This document shows positions 40,594 through 49,223 of a stretch of DNA of 64,000 bases, piece by piece. Under the pieces are notes generated by a model that ran no database searches, had not been told where the DNA came from, and saw only the letters and a list, made by a program, of their open reading frames with translations. Source of the DNA: Theristus sp. LFF4_11. Lineage: Eukaryota > Nematoda > Chromadorea > Monhysterida > Xyalidae. Made by a program: the position numbers and the translations under genes. The stretch covers positions 202,403-266,402 of the forward strand of contig JASANC010004355.1 of the NCBI GenBank assembly GCA_030248135.1, written 5' to 3'. Each line of letters begins with the position of its first letter. The stretch's first letter is position 1.

Positions 40594-42897
40594 TTACCCA
40601 GCTTTATGTTCAGACTCTCCAAAATCACTTGGGTCACGAATCATCAATGCGCTATGCAGCAATGAAATGTCTGTACAGAATACCGCATGTGTGTATAGCG
40701 AAAGGGTCTTAATAAAAGTTTTAGCTAGTAGAGTGTCATTTGCTGTCAGCCACTCAATACGTTTTTGAATTAGCGGGATAGTGGAAGCATCGACAGCAAA
40801 ACCTTGGACATCGCAAACAAATATGTCTGCCATACGTTTTAATGTAAGAGCTCTAAGTTGTTCACGTTCGACCTTAAAAAACTGTTCACGCGTCAGAGGG
40901 TAAATATTTTTCTTAATTCGATGTCGGCAATGGATGACAGAGTGACGCATAGTAGAACCACTAGTTATTGCATTAAGCAGCGATGACTTGGGCTTATCAT
41001 GGTCCATGTCGGCAAACACACCATGCATATAGAGTCGACGTCCATCACCTCGAAATGGACCAGCATCACGGGAAAAGTTATCCGCATAAACAGTTTTAAT
41101 AAGATCACGAGATTCTTTAGGGTTTACGCATATCACGCCAAGAGAGGGAAGGTATCTAGACGCTAATTCCCACAATGCGTTGAAATCTTCACGCTCGCTA
41201 GCAGACTTATCTCGTTTAGCAAAATAGTCAGGATTTCTTGATACGAGGCTATGCAGAGTTTTTCGAGTAGTTTGTTTATTCTTGCCTGAAACGGCCAGAC
41301 GCAAAATGCCAGTTTGATAGCATTTAAACACGACTTTGTACTGGGCGCCACTAAGGCCAATAGACTTTATATCGATTTTTATTTTAAAAGGGATATTGGA
41401 AATCATTTCAGGGGAAATGCGTATTTTTGCCCCAGATATCGAAATATCTAACAATTCACCACTGACACGTTGGAGTAGGCCTAAGCTAATAGAAGCGGGT
41501 TTCTTAAGCACATACCTTGGCTCTGTGCGCCGATTTATCATGTCTTCCATATACAGTTTGAAAACAAGTTTTTCATCGTTATCGATAAACTGTTTTGGTA
41601 ATGGCTTAGCATGCTGTATGTCGTCAGGTAAGGCCTCGATAATTTGTGATGTGATATCACGAACAAAGAACACAGTTTCAATTGAGCTTAAACGATTGGT
41701 CGTAATATTTAAATTGTCAGCAATTTCATTTCGAGTTGAAGAGCTTACAGGTTTGGCTCTGACCTGCATTATCTTCAGTGAATTCGTTTTCCTAGCATGG
41801 AAAAGAAATGTTTCTAGTAAGCCATTATTGAGCAGCTGAGAAAGAGATGCAGCGATACGGATGAAACCGTTCTTTGACTCAACTTTACCTTGGAATAGAT
41901 AAGCTTCATCTTTACATTTCATCTCTTCCAATATGCGATTAAAGAAACGAGCGGTAGGCAGTTCATGCATTGCTGCGAGATTCTTGTTCTCTCGAATATT
42001 TCGTTCAGTGAGCAAGATGCAAACCTCATCATCACCCTTATTATAAAAGACAGGAATCCACGGGCTCGTAGCAAAAAGTATATTGCGCTCTATGATTTGG
42101 GTAGTTCTTTCTGACTCAAGGCTCTTTTCAAGTGGAAAGTGAATAGAGCGTTCATTTAACAATTTAGAATATTCTTTACTAACACGTTTCACAGTACTAT
42201 CAGTGAACTCCAGTATGAGTTCATGTCGAGATGAAACCTTATTAAAATTTGAGACCATTGCTACGCAATGCAAAGTCGTGCTACTCAATGCCAGTGGTGA
42301 AGATTTCTCCAAATGCACTTTGACACTTGTGCCTTTTTTAATTGAAAAAATACGACGATTTTGGATTTTTAGAAAGGAGGTGCCAACTTCAATGACCTCA
42401 TATCGCTCAAACTTTTCGCCATACTCACACTCAACTAATTCATCATGCTGAACAGCAATATCTTCTCCAAAACTAATGTCATTTAGTGATTGTGCGTCTA
42501 CTCTAAAGTGCTCAACAATTTTCTTTTGGTTTTCAGCTTTTAAACGGTTTTGATAGTATTCAGAACTAGTAACCGTTTCTAAAACACCAACGGTATACTT
42601 GTTGAAGTAGCGTTCTGTCTCTTTATAAAGTATGTCCTCTCCCAGCTGGTCAAGGCGCATATCTATTCCAAAGTGTTTAAATTTACGAACCGGAAAAACT
42701 GCAAACGCACTATTATTAGCACTTTCGTAAGTTTGTGACATCAACCTTTCAACTTCTTGCTTTAGTACCTTTCTTATTTTGTTTGATAGGCGGGAAGTAA
42801 ATTTATTTAAACCTTCAAGCAAACGCCCTTCATTTGCATAAGGCAATAATGCGTTTATTACCGTCTGGTACCGTTGGATGATTTCACTTTCAGACAT
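40594..42897 (-). CDS. Large PilZ-domain protein
   Basis: 767 aa from ATG 42897 (GGAG with spacing 5; the frame from 42921 has no ribosome site). A PilZ domain lies at about residues 455-540: RTEPRY (RxxxR) and GELLDISISGAKI (DxSxxG) are the c-di-GMP-binding residues. The rest is long, helical and unfamiliar. Chromosomes of related bacteria carry similar large PilZ proteins. A plasmid copy could let c-di-GMP, i.e. surface attachment, influence plasmid behaviour; that is inference. Confidence 0.78.
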   Translation of the reverse strand: MSESEIIQRYQTVINALLPYANEGRLLEGLNKFTSRLSNKIRKVLKQEVERLMSQTYESANNSAFAVFPVRKFKHFGIDMRLDQLGEDILYKETERYFNKYTVGVLETVTSSEYYQNRLKAENQKKIVEHFRVDAQSLNDISFGEDIAVQHDELVECEYGEKFERYEVIEVGTSFLKIQNRRIFSIKKGTSVKVHLEKSSPLALSSTTLHCVAMVSNFNKVSSRHELILEFTDSTVKRVSKEYSKLLNERSIHFPLEKSLESERTTQIIERNILFATSPWIPVFYNKGDDEVCILLTERNIRENKNLAAMHELPTARFFNRILEEMKCKDEAYLFQGKVESKNGFIRIAASLSQLLNNGLLETFLFHARKTNSLKIMQVRAKPVSSSTRNEIADNLNITTNRLSSIETVFFVRDITSQIIEALPDDIQHAKPLPKQFIDNDEKLVFKLYMEDMINRRTEPRYVLKKPASISLGLLQRVSGELLDISISGAKIRISPEMISNIPFKIKIDIKSIGLSGAQYKVVFKCYQTGILRLAVSGKNKQTTRKTLHSLVSRNPDYFAKRDKSASEREDFNALWELASRYLPSLGVICVNPKESRDLIKTVYADNFSRDAGPFRGDGRRLYMHGVFADMDHDKPKSSLLNAITSGSTMRHSVIHCRHRIKKNIYPLTREQFFKVEREQLRALTLKRMADIFVCDVQGFAVDASTIPLIQKRIEWLTANDTLLAKTFIKTLSLYTHAVFCTDISLLHSALMIRDPSDFGESEHKAG

Positions 42898-42960
42898 AAC
42901 TACTCCGAGAAGATTCTGCATCTAACTCACTTGTTTTGATTATTGATTGGGCTCTTTTAT

Positions 42961-43290
42961 TCACAGAGATCCATCTAATTGAAGAAAGTGCTCATAGGGT
43001 TTAATCATGCTTTCATAATGCAACTCTTCGCATGTTGTCACCTCAATATCATCCACTGAAACAAAGAACGACAAAGGTAAGAAAGGGGAGCAAACCTCTA
43101 ACTGTCGATTATTGCTACCGGGTTTAACACCTTCAACTTTGTAGATCGTATCGACGGCCATAGTTCCGTACTCTTCAATTAGCGCAGAACTAAGACGTTC
43201 GCGTCGAAAGAAAACAAACCTGTTGGTCCATTCATCTATACGCGAGTCATCCTTTGAAATAGCTCCTACGGTAGAAGTAAATGATTTCAT
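42961..43290 (-). CDS. Hypothetical protein, 109 aa
   Basis: Soluble protein with an Arg-rich N-terminal part (DEWTNRFVFFRRERLSSALI). No known motif. It lies upstream of the PilZ gene on the same strand. Confidence 0.6.
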   Translation of the reverse strand: MKSFTSTVGAISKDDSRIDEWTNRFVFFRRERLSSALIEEYGTMAVDTIYKVEGVKPGSNNRQLEVCSPFLPLSFFVSVDDIEVTTCEELHYESMIKPYEHFLQLDGSL

Positions 43291-43894
43291 GGTGTATCTG
43301 CTTCCTAAAGTAAACTTTGCTAACGTCTACCATTGAAGTCTTTAAAGGTTTCGGGCCGAAATGATAAAGCAAGTTCATCAACGTCAATACGATGCTAAAT
43401 TTTGAAAGGCACCGTTCAAAACATGCTATGAGAAATTTCTTTAAGGCTCACATCCAACAAGCATTCAAGGTTTAAAAATAATACCCCCACTAGCAATCTA
43501 AAAAGTTCAATAAGAGTGCGTTTTTTGAGTCTTAACTGAGAAGAACAAGAGTCTCCGATAGAAGCGGAAAGAAGGAGGCAAAGTGTCTATAGAAGACACC
43601 ATTATTAGAGAAAATGGACTATTTTAGAAATATTGTCTGTTAACGATTGCAGCTTAGGGCATATAATAAAGATGTGCGTCTATGCTTACAGAAATAAAGC
43701 AGTAAAAAGTTTCCGATTGTTTCTACTGTTGACACAAATGAAATATATAATGTGTATTATTGAATTAACGACGCTAAAAGATGTCCTTAATGGACGTGAT
43801 TTGAAAATTTACGGTGATAAAACTGTTCTAGGATGTGTATGGTAGACATCATAACATCTGGGCTTTGAATTGATTTCTTTGTTGGACGAAGGTA
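43291..43894. other. 604-bp intergenic stretch with an isolated operator
   Basis: Between divergent genes. I see no convincing gene. It holds a good copy of the operator palindrome, TGTCTATAGAAGACA at 43584-43598, extended to GTGTCT...AGACAC, but no shared-type promoter at the usual distance. A 14-codon frame (GTG 43583, after AGGAGG) overlaps it. TTGACA at 43729 followed by TATAAT has too short a gap for a normal promoter. Confidence 0.5.
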
Positions 43895-44377
43895 ATGAAA
43901 TACACGCTTTTATCACTGGCGCTAGCGCTCACCCCATTGTCATTATCGGCTGATGTTGTTTTTAAAAAACATAAGAACGTTGATAGAGAGATAGTGGTCA
44001 CTTTAATAGAAACAACAAATTTCGAAAGTGAAGTAATCGAAAAAATTGTTGAAGCTGAAAGAAATAGATTCGCTGTACACTTCTCAACCTTTAGCGGAAA
44101 TGAGGTTGAAAACGATATTGAACTAAGAACTTTAGCGCAAGGTAGAACCAGCATGACCGGCACAATCAAGCCAGATGTTGTTCTAAGCGATCTTGTTTAT
44201 AACGTTAAACCCTGTACAGATGAAGCTTTAAGTATAATGAACGCTGTATGCGTTAAATATCAAGCAAATGTGGAGTTAGCAATAAATAGTGACGCTTTTA
44301 TGGATGAAGGCGAAGTACATTCCTTCAATGGTCGTTTAAGCAAGGCCTCTAGGTTATTGTTAAAAAGAGATGGTTAA
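43895..44377 (+). CDS. Exported protein of unknown function, 160 aa
   Basis: Signal peptide (YTLLSLALALTPLSLSADVV). The mature part is strand-rich and acidic, with two Cys (VKPCTDEALSIMNAVCVKYQ) that may form a disulfide. It overlaps the next gene by 8 bases. No family recognised. Confidence 0.65.
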   Translation: MKYTLLSLALALTPLSLSADVVFKKHKNVDREIVVTLIETTNFESEVIEKIVEAERNRFAVHFSTFSGNEVENDIELRTLAQGRTSMTGTIKPDVVLSDLVYNVKPCTDEALSIMNAVCVKYQANVELAINSDAFMDEGEVHSFNGRLSKASRLLLKRDG

Positions 44378-45656
44378 AAATAAAAGATATAAAAAGTACA
44401 TAAATCAGAAAGGATTTCTAAAACTTCCTATGTTTAGGAAATTGATCGTATTGACAGCTCCTAATGGTGAAACTGTACCCCGTGATTTTTATATAGAAGA
44501 GAAAGTCACGCAGGTGGTTGATTCAACCGATAGCAATATAATTCCTAACGCAATAACTGTGGAAACTGTCGACGGAGACTTCCACATTGTAATCTCTGAT
44601 AACTTCGAAAAGTCCAAAAACAGTTTAAAGCTCTTGGCAGAGAAAGAAGACGTCAGCGTATTCTGGTTGGATAAGGAGATGCTTGAGATTCAGGGCGATG
44701 ATGATGAAGAAGACATTATCGAAGCTATCGCATTAGAGGGCGTTCGAAAATGGATTTATTGCCCATACATTGCTGAGAGTTATAATGAATGGGTTGAGTT
44801 AGTTGTCAGGGACGTAGGTAATGCAGCGGAATATCAAATAGAAAATGAAGATGTAGTTTGCGCCTCAACGATTGAGTTCGCGATGCGTGACCCAGATGTG
44901 CTCCCAGATGTCATCTACCAACAATTCAATATACGCATCGAAACATTGCTTGATGCATTTTGCCTAGAAAGTAGCGAGAGCCAAAGGCAAATTCTTTGCG
45001 CGGCAATAATAATTATCCAAGGTATCTACGATAAAAGCATTCAAGTCAGCAAGATTGCTCATCGTATAATCAACGTCCTTCGTTTATCTAACGAAGCAAA
45101 AGTATTCCTTCAGTATCATGCGCAGACAATTAACTGGAATACGATGGAGCTTGAGGCTCTTAAAAGTGCCTTACCGGTTTACCGTATTGAAGGCCTGATA
45201 GACTTTATCGAGAGCGTGGATGCTACAGAGGATGAAATCAAACAAATTGAAAACAACCTTAAGAGCATACTAGGTTGCATCAAGCACACTTTGAGCGTAT
45301 TGCCCGGACTAAAACTGACTGAAAATGAATCAGTTTTGACCGTCGATAGGCGAGAGTGGGTTATCTCAATTCAAGCATCAAATCATTTCGATTCTGAGCA
45401 ATTTGTAACTGGAGAATCACCGGAGTATATCGGTAAAGTCATACAGCATTTGAGCCAGATGGAAATGGAAAAGAAAAAGTGGATTCAAAACAATACGAGA
45501 ATATATCAGTGTGTTAAGTGCAACTTCATACAAGAGCACAAGCATGCCTGTGGAGCTTGTGGTAGTTTGGAATTGCTTAATAAGTTACCAGCATCTATCA
45601 AAGAACATAAATATAGTATTCAAGATGCAGTGAGGACATTGGGGCGTAGTCATTAA
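44370..45656 (+). CDS. Unknown protein with C-terminal zinc ribbon, 428 aa
   Basis: Soluble acidic protein. The last 60 residues hold a four-Cys zinc ribbon: YQCVKCNFIQ then CGACGSLELL. The rest has no motif that I recognise. Translationally coupled to the exported protein upstream, an odd pairing of periplasmic and cytoplasmic products. Confidence 0.65.
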   Translation: MVKNKRYKKYINQKGFLKLPMFRKLIVLTAPNGETVPRDFYIEEKVTQVVDSTDSNIIPNAITVETVDGDFHIVISDNFEKSKNSLKLLAEKEDVSVFWLDKEMLEIQGDDDEEDIIEAIALEGVRKWIYCPYIAESYNEWVELVVRDVGNAAEYQIENEDVVCASTIEFAMRDPDVLPDVIYQQFNIRIETLLDAFCLESSESQRQILCAAIIIIQGIYDKSIQVSKIAHRIINVLRLSNEAKVFLQYHAQTINWNTMELEALKSALPVYRIEGLIDFIESVDATEDEIKQIENNLKSILGCIKHTLSVLPGLKLTENESVLTVDRREWVISIQASNHFDSEQFVTGESPEYIGKVIQHLSQMEMEKKKWIQNNTRIYQCVKCNFIQEHKHACGACGSLELLNKLPASIKEHKYSIQDAVRTLGRSH

Positions 45657-45664
45657 TATTATGA

Positions 45665-45856
45665 CTACGCTACCAATTTACGTCGTTCTATAGTGTTATG
45701 GTTTGTTTCTACATTAGGCAGAGTCACCGTCAAATCAACACGGTCTATACCGTTTATGCGAAGTGTTACATGACTCTTGTTGGTATCGATAACTTCCAAA
45801 AATAAATCATCGGAAATACTGATAACATCCCCAACTTTACAGTTCATTTTTAACAT
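45665..45856 (-). CDS. CsrA-like protein, degenerate
   Basis: 63 aa. The pattern KVGDVISISDDLFLEVIDTN...HVTLRINGID matches the five short strands of CsrA (RVGETLMIGDEVTVTVLG...QVRIGVNAP). The Arg that corresponds to CsrA Arg44, key for RNA binding, appears to be missing, so RNA binding may be altered. It overlaps the second CsrA-like gene by 20 bases. CsrA proteins bind GGA motifs in mRNA leaders. Confidence 0.55.
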   Translation of the reverse strand: MLKMNCKVGDVISISDDLFLEVIDTNKSHVTLRINGIDRVDLTVTLPNVETNHNTIERRKLVA

Positions 45857-46052
45857 TCTTTGACCTATTTATTTTGATATGTTCTGGCGCGTCGATGCCA
45901 ATAGATACGCGAGTAGAACCGCTTTTAAATACCTTTATGGAGACGTCTATCTCCTTTAACTCGATTGTCGTGCCGCTAGGGCTAGACAGCTCAAACCCAT
46001 ATTTCTTATTGTCGTCAGATTGCAAGATTGAAGAAGCCCCCAACAATAACAT
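45837..46052 (-). CDS. CsrA-like protein with N-terminal extension
   Basis: 71 aa. The C-terminal half STRVSIGIDAPEHIKINRSK closely follows CsrA (QVRIGVNAPKEVSVHREE), keeping the Arg at the position of CsrA Arg44. The first half (GTTIELKEIDVSIKVFKSG) covers the earlier strands. The N-terminus before that is longer than in CsrA. It overlaps both neighbours (20 and 38 bases), so three genes form one tightly packed operon. It may act as a plasmid post-transcriptional regulator or as a partner modulating host CsrA. Confidence 0.65.
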   Translation of the reverse strand: MLLLGASSILQSDDNKKYGFELSSPSGTTIELKEIDVSIKVFKSGSTRVSIGIDAPEHIKINRSKNVKNEL

Positions 46053-46332
46053 TAAGTTTCTGTTCCAACGATAGCACTACATTTGGAACGGCAAATTCAA
46101 GCCAATAGGCAAGTTTGTAATCTGGCGGAGCCATTTTAGCCATCTTTACCAAATTCAAAAGTCCTTCAGCAAACTCGAACTCCAACGACAAAGAACCGTA
46201 TTGATGACAAATCTTCTCAGATAAGAGCAAAAGCTTATCCTCTGTGGGGTAAATCGACCTAACGTTACATGTCTTATTGCTGGTTATTGTTTTAAATACA
46301 TCTACCAATTCATCTAAGTTTGTATAGCACAT
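46015..46332 (-). CDS. Hypothetical protein, 105 aa
   Basis: ATG 46332 has GGAG seven bases upstream. Soluble helical protein (ASYLEFAV-like segment LAYWLEFAVPNVVLSLEQKL). First gene of the operon with the two CsrA-like genes. No family recognised. Confidence 0.6.
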   Translation of the reverse strand: MCYTNLDELVDVFKTITSNKTCNVRSIYPTEDKLLLLSEKICHQYGSLSLEFEFAEGLLNLVKMAKMAPPDYKLAYWLEFAVPNVVLSLEQKLNVIVGGFFNLAI

Positions 46333-46338
46333 AATCAA

Positions 46339-46533
46339 ACTCCTCTAATGAGGAATATTTTACGCAATTTGGTAAAGATGATTTGAAATTAAGGAGGGGA
46401 AAAAGTGTTTTTACTGGAAAAGATGCATCTGACAAGTACTCCGCGACTGTCTGATGCGGTAGGCCGCAATGTGTGCTGTAGGAGGACATATTTACCCCCG
46501 AAGGGGCAGGAGTGGTACTAATATAACATAAAC
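46339..46533. other. Structured intergenic region
   Basis: No gene seen. It contains an imperfect stem GCATCTGACA / TGTCTGATGC (about 46424-46457) and a terminator-like CCCC CGAA GGGG (46495-46507). On the plus strand it has several GGA triplets (AAGGAGGGG, TGGAAAA, TAGGAGGACA, CAGGAGT). May be the leader of the CsrA-like operon, the terminator of the gene at 46534, or a small RNA. Confidence 0.4.
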
Positions 46534-47232
46534 TTATTTAAGGGTGTGTCGTTTAGAGCGAAGAATTAATCCCTTATTACATGTAATTATCCTTTGATTA
46601 TGTGTTAAGACATAATCAGGGCATGCGCTTTCTAAAATTTTATCACCAAGCTGGAATGATACTTCTCCTTCACTGGCAGAGATAATATCTGTAATCGTCA
46701 ACGAAACTGTGTCTACGGGCGAAAGCTTGCCAATGTTACGTTGAGCTAACCAAGGTAATCTGAACGCATACTGCGAGCGTTTAGAAGCTTCTGCAATCTC
46801 ATTATTATAAAGCGAGTACCATTCGATACCATCTTCGCTTACAGCCTCTATTTTCAAAATTACGCGGTGTAGTTGTTTTTGTTTTATACAGGCTACTTCG
46901 CTATGTTGATGGCCCGTTACTTTCATAAGCCGCGTGTTTTCATCTATATAACAAAAACCTTGGCTGTAACCAAAACGAACTATTTGAGACCAGTTTATAA
47001 TTGACGGCACAAAATATTCAGTTTGTTTATCTGAATTCATTACTCCAACAGAGTACACTGAAGACACAGGTTCTCCCCCATATTCTCCGTGATTTGCATC
47101 GCTTATCGCTCGAACGAGAAACTGCATTTTTTTAAGTGTTTCACACTGCGATTCATTGATTGAGTCGCGAATGCTTAGAGCATCCGCAACGAGGTTTTTT
47201 GATGTGAGAAATTGCTTGTAAATACCTCTCAT
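46534..47232 (-). CDS. Hypothetical protein, 232 aa
   Basis: Start at ATG 47232 (GTG 47241 is the alternative), immediately after the stop of the RecE-like gene. Soluble; ends in a basic tail (LILRSKRHTLK). No family recognised. The tight coupling suggests a role with the exonuclease. Confidence 0.6.
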   Translation of the reverse strand: MRGIYKQFLTSKNLVADALSIRDSINESQCETLKKMQFLVRAISDANHGEYGGEPVSSVYSVGVMNSDKQTEYFVPSIINWSQIVRFGYSQGFCYIDENTRLMKVTGHQHSEVACIKQKQLHRVILKIEAVSEDGIEWYSLYNNEIAEASKRSQYAFRLPWLAQRNIGKLSPVDTVSLTITDIISASEGEVSFQLGDKILESACPDYVLTHNQRIITCNKGLILRSKRHTLK

Positions 47233-47234
47233 CT

Positions 47235-48410
47235 TTACCACTCACAAAATTTAGGTTTTCTGATTTTCTTTCTTTTATCAGTCACTGAATGGCCATGCCA
47301 AACGTTGTCTTTAAGAGATATATGTAGATTGGTCATGGTTTCTTCATAAATCCCAAAAAGCTTGTCGAAATCTTCATCATCAATATAAAAAGTTTCGCAA
47401 TCGTCCATAGTGGCATATTCAGAGGCAACAAAGATAAAGTCGTCTAGGTCTAACCCAGTTACCACAAAGTAGCTTTCGCGATAGAACATTTCTTGTATGC
47501 CGTAGCCCATATTTACAGCATCTTTTGAGAACGAAGTAACCTCACAACTTTTTGTTGTTTTCACGTCAACTGCACGATTGTCGAAACGTAAAAAGTCGAA
47601 GCGAGAACGTTTTTTCAAGCCTGTAATAGGGCATGTGTAGATAATACTAACCTCTGGCAATCCTTCATCAGGATTTAGTAGCGGCCCTGCGTCACCATGG
47701 CTTAGAATTGTTTTCGCGCAACGAATCGCATCATCATAAACAATCCCGTCAATTTTGTTTTTGCCCTTGTTTAACTCATCGTTTTTAGCATCCATAACAT
47801 CAAAGATTGGAGTTAAAGGTTCTACTTCCAAAATTTGCTTTATTACAGTTTCTTTCTTACTTAGACCACTAGTGATACCCAGCGCTTTAGCATGTGATTT
47901 TAAATCATCAAGTGTAACTAAGGCGTTAGGGTGTTCTGCTTTGACCAAGCCGCGATAATGTCTATCCATGAAGCCTTCTGGCTCAAGTACGATTTCATGA
48001 GCATAAGTTCCAGCGTTAAGGGTGTGCTCTGCTGCCTTTAAGCGATTACGCTGAATATCATCAATGTAAGTACGTTTATACAGCTTAGGGCATGTACGGT
48101 ACTTCTTAACCATTGAAGAAGATAATGTAGGCAAGCTGTGGTATACCTCATTAGGGATACCAATCCAGATACCATCCACCAATTCATTATTTTCTGTTAC
48201 AAATAAAGGATTACCAGACTCATCGTAGGCAAGCTTTGCGTCATACGAAGCTTTTGTTAGTCGAGCGCCGTAATATTTTATCTGCAAGGCAACATATTCT
48301 GCCGTTACTTTGCATGATTCAAATAAGCTTTCGCTTGTATCAATCTCAAAAGAACCAAGAAGCTCTTTTTGTTCAAAGTAATCATTTATAAATTGGTGAC
48401 TGGCGTGCAT
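47235..48410 (-). CDS. RecE/exonuclease VIII-like PD-(D/E)XK nuclease
   Basis: 391 aa. The pattern WIGIPNEVYHSLPTLSSSMV, then LKAAEHTLNAGTYAHEIVLE, then SRFDFLRFDNRAVDVKTTKS and GYGIQEMFYRESYF follows the C-terminal nuclease domain of exonuclease VIII (Asp ... Asp-x-Lys core, then Gln...Tyr). Such enzymes resect double-strand ends for single-strand annealing, usually with a RecT-type annealase. No RecT is recognisable; the 48480-49043 gene upstream is a candidate partner by position. Confidence 0.75.
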   Translation of the reverse strand: MHASHQFINDYFEQKELLGSFEIDTSESLFESCKVTAEYVALQIKYYGARLTKASYDAKLAYDESGNPLFVTENNELVDGIWIGIPNEVYHSLPTLSSSMVKKYRTCPKLYKRTYIDDIQRNRLKAAEHTLNAGTYAHEIVLEPEGFMDRHYRGLVKAEHPNALVTLDDLKSHAKALGITSGLSKKETVIKQILEVEPLTPIFDVMDAKNDELNKGKNKIDGIVYDDAIRCAKTILSHGDAGPLLNPDEGLPEVSIIYTCPITGLKKRSRFDFLRFDNRAVDVKTTKSCEVTSFSKDAVNMGYGIQEMFYRESYFVVTGLDLDDFIFVASEYATMDDCETFYIDDEDFDKLFGIYEETMTNLHISLKDNVWHGHSVTDKRKKIRKPKFCEW

Positions 48411-48447
48411 CTTAAAACCTCAAATCGTGTAATCAATCAACACATTT

Positions 48448-48474
48448 AGAATACCATTGGGTCAGATAGCGCAA
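48448..48474 (-). promoter_or_regulatory. Shared-type plasmid promoter (RecE-like operon)
   Basis: GGGGC then -35 TTGCGC (48469-48474), 15 bp, -10 TATTCT (48448-48453). No operator seen. Confidence 0.7.
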
Positions 48475-48479
48475 GCCCC

Positions 48480-49043
48480 TTAACTCTTTGAACTCCCGAT
48501 CCTTTTACCCAAGAGTTTGAAAGAATTATAAGCAGCGTCAGTAGTTAAATGAGGAAAGTTAAAGCAATACTGCGATAGACAAAGGTGGCCAAACATCATG
48601 CTGTCTGCGAAAGACATTTTTATGCCCATCTTGGGTTTACCCGACTCGTTTAAAGACGCAAATACACTGTCTTTTTGGAAACGACCTTCGAACCCCTTAT
48701 TGTTTTGAGAACCATGATAATTACACAAGACAGAAGGCGTTAATGTTAAGAAAAACGCTGCAACCTCAGGAAGTTCAATATTTGTCAGTTGAAGGCTTAT
48801 TTTGTTAGACCAGTCATACGCCTGCTGCCCGTTTATGCGTTTGGCCGCTTCGATACGAACGGTGTGCCAGTTTGACTTTGTAGCATCCGGCTTAATTTCG
48901 ATAGCAAAATCTTTACCGTGACATTTTAATGAATAATTTTCACGGTAACCCATAGCAGTCAAGTAAGCATTGTAACCAGTATTTTGCTGCTGATTGTGCG
49001 GGGGGCTGTTACGTTGATATCCCGGCTCTGAATTGTTATGCAT
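48480..49043 (-). CDS. Unknown protein upstream of the exonuclease, possible recombination partner
   Basis: 187 aa from ATG 49043, which has AGGAGG five bases upstream; ATG 49061 lies too close to the predicted transcription start. A Gln/Asn/Pro-rich N-terminus is followed by a strand-rich part (WHTVRIEAAKRINGQQAYDW) and a helical end. No match to RecT, Red-beta or Erf that I can recognise. The position suggests an annealase or SSB-like role; low confidence. Confidence 0.55.
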   Translation of the reverse strand: MHNNSEPGYQRNSPPHNQQQNTGYNAYLTAMGYRENYSLKCHGKDFAIEIKPDATKSNWHTVRIEAAKRINGQQAYDWSNKISLQLTNIELPEVAAFFLTLTPSVLCNYHGSQNNKGFEGRFQKDSVFASLNESGKPKMGIKMSFADSMMFGHLCLSQYCFNFPHLTTDAAYNSFKLLGKRIGSSKS

Positions 49044-49072
49044 AGAATCCTCCTTTGCCATTTCTGCGACAC

Positions 49073-49099
49073 ATGATACCGCAGGTTCTGTTCACGCAA
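49073..49099 (-). promoter_or_regulatory. Shared-type plasmid promoter
   Basis: -35 TTGCGT (49094-49099), 15 bp, -10 TATCAT (49073-49078). Serves the gene at 48480-49043. Confidence 0.65.
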
Positions 49100-49168
49100 G
49101 ATAAATCTAAATTCGTTATAAATAAGCTGCTAATGATTAAGGTGCCGAAAAAGGCGCCTTAGCAACCC

Positions 49169-49195
49169 TTGCATTGAGTTAAACGGGTGTACGAT
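49169..49195 (+). promoter_or_regulatory. Shared-type promoter on the plus strand
   Basis: -35 TTGCAT (49169-49174), 15 bp, -10 TACGAT (49190-49195). It is the only clear plus-strand copy and faces the transfer-region genes from 49224. It is divergent from the promoter at 49073-49099. Confidence 0.6.
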
Positions 49196-49223
49196 TTGAG
49201 GATGTCCAAGGGGAGATGTTTCG

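Noticed and set aside
43633..43845. 70-aa plus-strand reading frame
   Set aside because: Starts at TTG without a ribosome site, has poor composition, and lies in an AT-rich intergenic stretch.
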